Shown here piece by piece: positions 5,740 to 8,192 of a stretch of DNA of 8,192 nt. The position numbers and the translations under genes are program-made. The notes below the pieces were generated by a model that was given only the letters and a program-made list of their open reading frames with translations, had not been told where the DNA came from and did no database searches. This stretch comes from Chroococcidiopsidaceae cyanobacterium CP_BM_RX_35 (GTDB taxonomy: Bacteria; Cyanobacteriota; Cyanobacteriia; Cyanobacteriales; Chroococcidiopsidaceae), in contig JAFAVL010000644.1 in the NCBI GenBank assembly GCA_019242465.1, positions 1 through 8,192 of the forward strand, in the 5' to 3' direction. Position 1 is the first letter of the stretch; every line of letters begins with the position of its first letter.

Positions 5740-6849
5740 ATGATTCAGACTAAAGGTGTAAGTGGACTCACATTTGTAATTATAATGTGGCTTCTCAGCC
5801 GATTAGTAATTGTCTTTGCTATGCAAATAATTGCTCCTTTATTTCACTTTCAACCTGCAGTCTATGAGAATTTGCCACCTTTAGGTTTTCTTCCAGGTTT
5901 TGTTCCAAAAAGTAGTTGGGAGCTCTTCTCTCATTGGGACGGTGCTTGGTATCGAAAGATAGCTATTTGTGGTTATGATTATGCGAACGATGGGCAGTGG
6001 CATTCTATTGCTTTCTTTCCCCTGTTTCCCTTAATGACTCGTGCTGTTACGTTCCTTGGCTTAACAGTTGAAGTAGCGGGTACTCTTGTCAATAATTTGA
6101 GCCTGCTTGGGGGGCTGATCATATTATATAGATGGGCAGAAGAACGTTATGGCATAAGGGTTGCCCGCTGGTCAACTGTTGTGCTAGCTTGGTGCCCATT
6201 TTCCTTATATGGAACTGTGCTTTACACTGAAGGTCTTTTTCTGCTGCTAACTACAGCGGCTTTACGAGCCTTCGACAATTACAAACATGCACAAGCAGCT
6301 TTATTGGTAACAATGGCTACTGCAACTCGACCAACAGGGGCAGCACTTGGTGCTGCTTTTTTGCTCGTATCCTGGGTACAGGGGCGACGATTCGGTGCTT
6401 ATATTCCAGGGATAGCTGCTAGCATACCGCTTCTTTTGTTCGCCTTGTATTGCGCTCTTCATTTTGACGATTCCCTAGCCTTTGTTCATGTACATCGAGC
6501 ATGGAAACAACAAAACTGGCAGGATATATTTGCAAATGCTTTAACTTTGGACGAGTCTAGTTTAATTAGAGTTATTATGTTTTTTGGTGGTGGCTATCTG
6601 TTATGGCACCTACGTACTCAACTTCCTCTTGTAGCTGTTGCTTACGGTTTTTGCTCCCTAACTCTGCTGTTAATTTCTCAACAACTAGACTCTCTTGGTC
6701 GCTACACTTATAGTATTGTTTCGCTCCCACTGGCAGTGAGCTTGTTACTCGTTCGGTACCCTTATTGGAAGTATCCAACCCTCCTATTCTTCGTTATATT
6801 ACTTATACGTTACGCCATTAACTTTGCCTGGTGGTATTGGGTAGCATAG
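5740..6849 (+). CDS. GT-C mannosyltransferase-like integral membrane protein (PIG-V related)
   Basis: The 369-residue product is a multi-pass membrane protein with roughly eight to ten hydrophobic segments. After the first membrane helix (about 10-32), a long extracytoplasmic loop carries His-Trp-Asp-Gly-x-Trp-Tyr at 65-71; the Asp is the likely catalytic residue of GT-C enzymes. FFPLFP (92-97), YTEG (162-165), ATRPTG (195-200) and LGRY (319-322) match the conserved pattern of the PIG-V/GPI mannosyltransferase II-like family. In eukaryotes such enzymes use dolichol-phosphate-mannose at the membrane. Bacterial homologues probably use a polyprenyl-phosphate sugar to decorate an envelope glycolipid or polysaccharide; donor and acceptor are not shown here. 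The length fits bacterial members and the gene looks intact. It appears monocistronic, downstream of an operator-like cluster. Confidence 0.85.
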   Translation: MIQTKGVSGLTFVIIMWLLSRLVIVFAMQIIAPLFHFQPAVYENLPPLGFLPGFVPKSSWELFSHWDGAWYRKIAICGYDYANDGQWHSIAFFPLFPLMTRAVTFLGLTVEVAGTLVNNLSLLGGLIILYRWAEERYGIRVARWSTVVLAWCPFSLYGTVLYTEGLFLLLTTAALRAFDNYKHAQAALLVTMATATRPTGAALGAAFLLVSWVQGRRFGAYIPGIAASIPLLLFALYCALHFDDSLAFVHVHRAWKQQNWQDIFANALTLDESSLIRVIMFFGGGYLLWHLRTQLPLVAVAYGFCSLTLLLISQQLDSLGRYTYSIVSLPLAVSLLLVRYPYWKYPTLLFFVILLIRYAINFAWWYWVA

Positions 6850-7044
6850 TAAATGAGAGCATAACAGATTAGAGAGATGTGTAGTAGGCGGTTCAAGGAA
6901 TATAAATTATTGAGAACAGTCAAATAAGAAACAATGTTTTATAAAAGAGATTTCTCAATAAGAAGGCTTTAAATCAAACATATACTACAAATATGACAAA
7001 ATCCCTCTGCTTTGCTACACCTCTACATCGGTTTGTGGACATTA
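6850..7044. other. spacer downstream of the mannosyltransferase gene
   Basis: No gene is seen. A perfect 10-bp inverted repeat, TTATTGAGAA (6907-6916) and TTCTCAATAA (6952-6961), could form a stem with a 35-base loop. No T-run follows, so no intrinsic terminator is called. Confidence 0.4.
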
Positions 7045-7472
7045 TGGTAAATTGGGTCAAATCTGCACAGGTTTTAAGGTGAAATGTGGGATCTCGGCGT
7101 CAATCATAGAAATCGACCATTCATCACCTGGGAAAACCGCTTCCCATCTGATTTCTTCTACCGACATCCTGTAAATTGTAGCCTCCTTTTGGAGGCAGAA
7201 AGACTACTAGGGCGTAGGGGAAAGTGTGACGAACAGCAGATTTGGCAGGGTGACCACAACTGGCACAAAGCGCCCTCTGAAACCGTTGAGCCCAAAAGTC
7301 ACGCAGGCGTGCTTCTCTGCAGAACGCCACGCGCCACCTCACTTACAATCAAGAGTCCAAGTCCACCAGACAAGGAGCGGTTTTCCCAGGTGAGGGCTGG
7401 TCGATTCCTATGATTGACGCTGATTTCCTACATTTCACCTCAAAACTCGTGCAGATTTGACCCAATTTACCA
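7045..7472. mobile_element. 428-bp MITE with 97-bp terminal inverted repeats and 5-bp target duplication
   Basis: Positions 7045-7141 and 7376-7472 are inverted copies with 11 mismatches in 97 bp and no gaps; the outermost 24 bp are identical (begins TGGTAAATTGGGTCAAATCT). The element is flanked by CATTA on both sides (7040-7044 and 7473-7477), a clean target-site duplication, so both ends are defined by the sequence. The interior (7142-7375) is richer in G+C than the flanks and contains a perfect GCCTCC-TTTT-GGAGGC hairpin (7181-7196). Open frames inside it run across the inverted repeats and look fortuitous. It encodes no transposase and must have been moved in trans. A 5-bp duplication and such long arms do not point to one family by eye. 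Confidence 0.85.
7181..7196. repeat. perfect hairpin inside the MITE
   Basis: GCCTCC and GGAGGC form a 6-bp G+C-rich stem with a TTTT loop. There is no following T-run in either direction, so it is structural and not a terminator. Confidence 0.6.
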
Positions 7473-7697
7473 CATTAGGCTTCTTATTGAATCATTTTGG
7501 AGCGCCAATTGAACTGCTGACCTTTAATTGTCTCTCATTCATTATCTCAATTTTCTCTAGTTAAGGCTTTTTTCTCTAAGTGGAACTCTCTCTTGAAACG
7601 AATAGGATTCCTGCTATTGTATAAGTTTTTATAGCTGCCTACTTATATGTATTTCAAAGTATTTATAATTTCGTAGATACATTTGGATAAAAAACGA
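7473..7697. other. AT-rich spacer without a recognised gene
   Basis: It begins with the right-hand CATTA duplication of the MITE. TCAATAAGAAG at 6955-6965 recurs inverted at 7480-7490, so the MITE landed between two short inverted repeats. The stretch from 7500 shows no gene or terminator. Confidence 0.4.
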
Positions 7698-7859
7698 ATG
7701 AAAAACAGGCAGAAAAACCTAATTCCTCTAGCATTAATGCTTTCTTTAAGTTTATGCGTTAAACAAATAGAGCTTGGTTACAATAATCTTCATAGAGAAC
7801 ATCCTAATAGTCTTTTTAAAAGTTTCTTTGATATACCAATAGCTATAGAATATATCTGA
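7698..7859 (+). pseudogene. 5' fragment of a small exported-protein gene, cut by an insertion sequence
   Basis: An ATG at 7698 opens a 53-codon frame. The product starts MKNRQK followed by a hydrophobic core at residues about 8-21, which looks like a signal peptide or membrane anchor, then a polar stretch to about residue 40. The stop TGA (7857-7859) lies inside the CTGAC terminus of the insertion sequence that begins at 7856, so only the first 52 codons are native and the rest of the gene should resume beyond the element. There is no strong ribosome binding site. The family is not recognisable from this stub. If the frame is a chance one, the insertion simply hit a spacer. Confidence 0.4.
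7847..7855. repeat. predicted left copy of a 9-bp target duplication
   Basis: Tn5/IS50-group elements duplicate 9 bp of target. With the element starting at 7856, the left copy would be AGAATATAT. The right copy lies outside the window, so this is a prediction from the family rule. Confidence 0.35.
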
Positions 7860-8192
7860 CTTTTCACGTCAAGTCCTGGAAGGCTGATGAGAAGAGGGTT
7901 CTAGCTAAAGTTAACTACGGTCGCTACAGTGGATAAAAACTGATGTTGGAGGTAAGCACCAATGCAGGAATGGTGGGAGAAGAATTTTGCCAATTGTGAG
8001 CTGGGAGACCTGCGATTGAACAGACGGGCGGGTGAAATTGGTAAACTGCTGAGCCAAGGGTTTGGGAAGGCACTTTCAGAGATCTTTCCCGGAGCTAATG
8101 CTCTCAAGCGAGGCTACGAGTTTTTGCCAATGCTAAGACGGAATTTGGCAAGCTAATTGCGCCCCACTGCCAGATGACAGCGGTAACGGTCA
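7856..8192 (+). mobile_element. left end of a Tn5-like IS4-family insertion sequence (runs off the window)
   Basis: CTGACTTTTCACGTCAAGT (7856-7874) matches the 19-bp outside end of Tn5 at 13 positions, including CTGACT and CAAGT. It lies 106 bp upstream of a transposase start whose protein belongs to the same group, which together set the left boundary. The right end is beyond the window. Confidence 0.65.
7962..8192 (+). pseudogene. Tn5-like (IS4 family) transposase, N-terminal part, frameshifted
   Basis: The frame starts at 7962 behind GGAGG (7948-7952). Residues 1-54 match the Tn5-type N-terminal DNA-binding region: WWEKNF, CELGDLRLNRR, then a helix and a GxxALKRGYEF segment that leads into the YEFF motif preceding the DDE core. 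At the run of five T bases (8121-8125) the frame goes wrong and stops at 8154-8156 after 64 residues. Reading from 8126 in the -1 frame gives ANAKTEFGKLIAPHC..., the expected continuation, and stays open to the window edge. One T has probably been lost, inactivating the gene; ribosomal slippage or a sequencing error would look the same. The DDE catalytic residues lie outside the window. Its role would be cut-and-paste transposition of the element. Confidence 0.75.

Noticed and set aside
7084..7413. 109-codon + frame and 72-codon - frame inside the MITE
   Set aside because: The + frame begins and ends in the two arms of the inverted repeat, the - frame lies antisense to it and runs into the left arm, and neither has a ribosome binding site or recognisable motif.

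Overview
The window looks like accessory, repeat-rich DNA from a cyanobacterium. The evidence is one HIP1 octamer (GCGATCGC, 4415-4422), a DevA/LolD-type ABC ATPase, a TPR protein with a membrane tail, AT-rich intergenic DNA full of palindromes, and a Tn5-like IS4-family insertion sequence at the right edge. Genus cannot be told from the sequence. Only about half of the window is protein coding.

Layout. 1-983 has no convincing gene. It is a nest of non-coding repeats: a 374-bp element with 34-bp terminal inverted repeats (207-580), a 165-bp repeat (582-746) whose inverted copy lies at 4007-4171, and a 200-bp element bounded by 23-bp inverted repeats (779-978). The last ends 5 bp before the start of a two-gene unit on the + strand: a short coiled-coil protein (984-1259) and, overlapping it by 17 bp, a three-segment membrane protein (1243-1797). 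Convergent to these is a TPR membrane protein (1847-2779, -). The gap 2780-3573 holds a cluster of three TGAC-N4-GTCA operator-like sites, a possible small RNA ending in an intrinsic terminator (3114-3143), and a promoter for a small exported cysteine-motif protein (3574-3876, +). Next come the inverted 165-bp repeat and a solitary ABC exporter ATPase (4207-4932, -).

The gap 4933-5739 carries a second cluster of three TGAC-N4-GTCA sites with nearly the same spacing, then an AATTCGCAATT stem-loop repeat, then a GT-C mannosyltransferase-like membrane enzyme (5740-6849, +). Downstream is a 428-bp MITE-like element with 97-bp terminal inverted repeats and a perfect 5-bp target duplication (7045-7472). 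After it comes the 5' stub of a small exported protein (7698-7859), cut by the terminus of a Tn5-like insertion sequence (from 7856). The visible part of its transposase is itself frameshifted.

Functional links. No complete pathway is visible. The two most informative signals are regulatory and mobile: the two matching operator clusters suggest that the region at 2948-3011 and the mannosyltransferase promoter answer to one regulator, and at least five separate repeat or insertion events have shaped the spacers. All functional names rest on motifs read by eye; no database search was possible.
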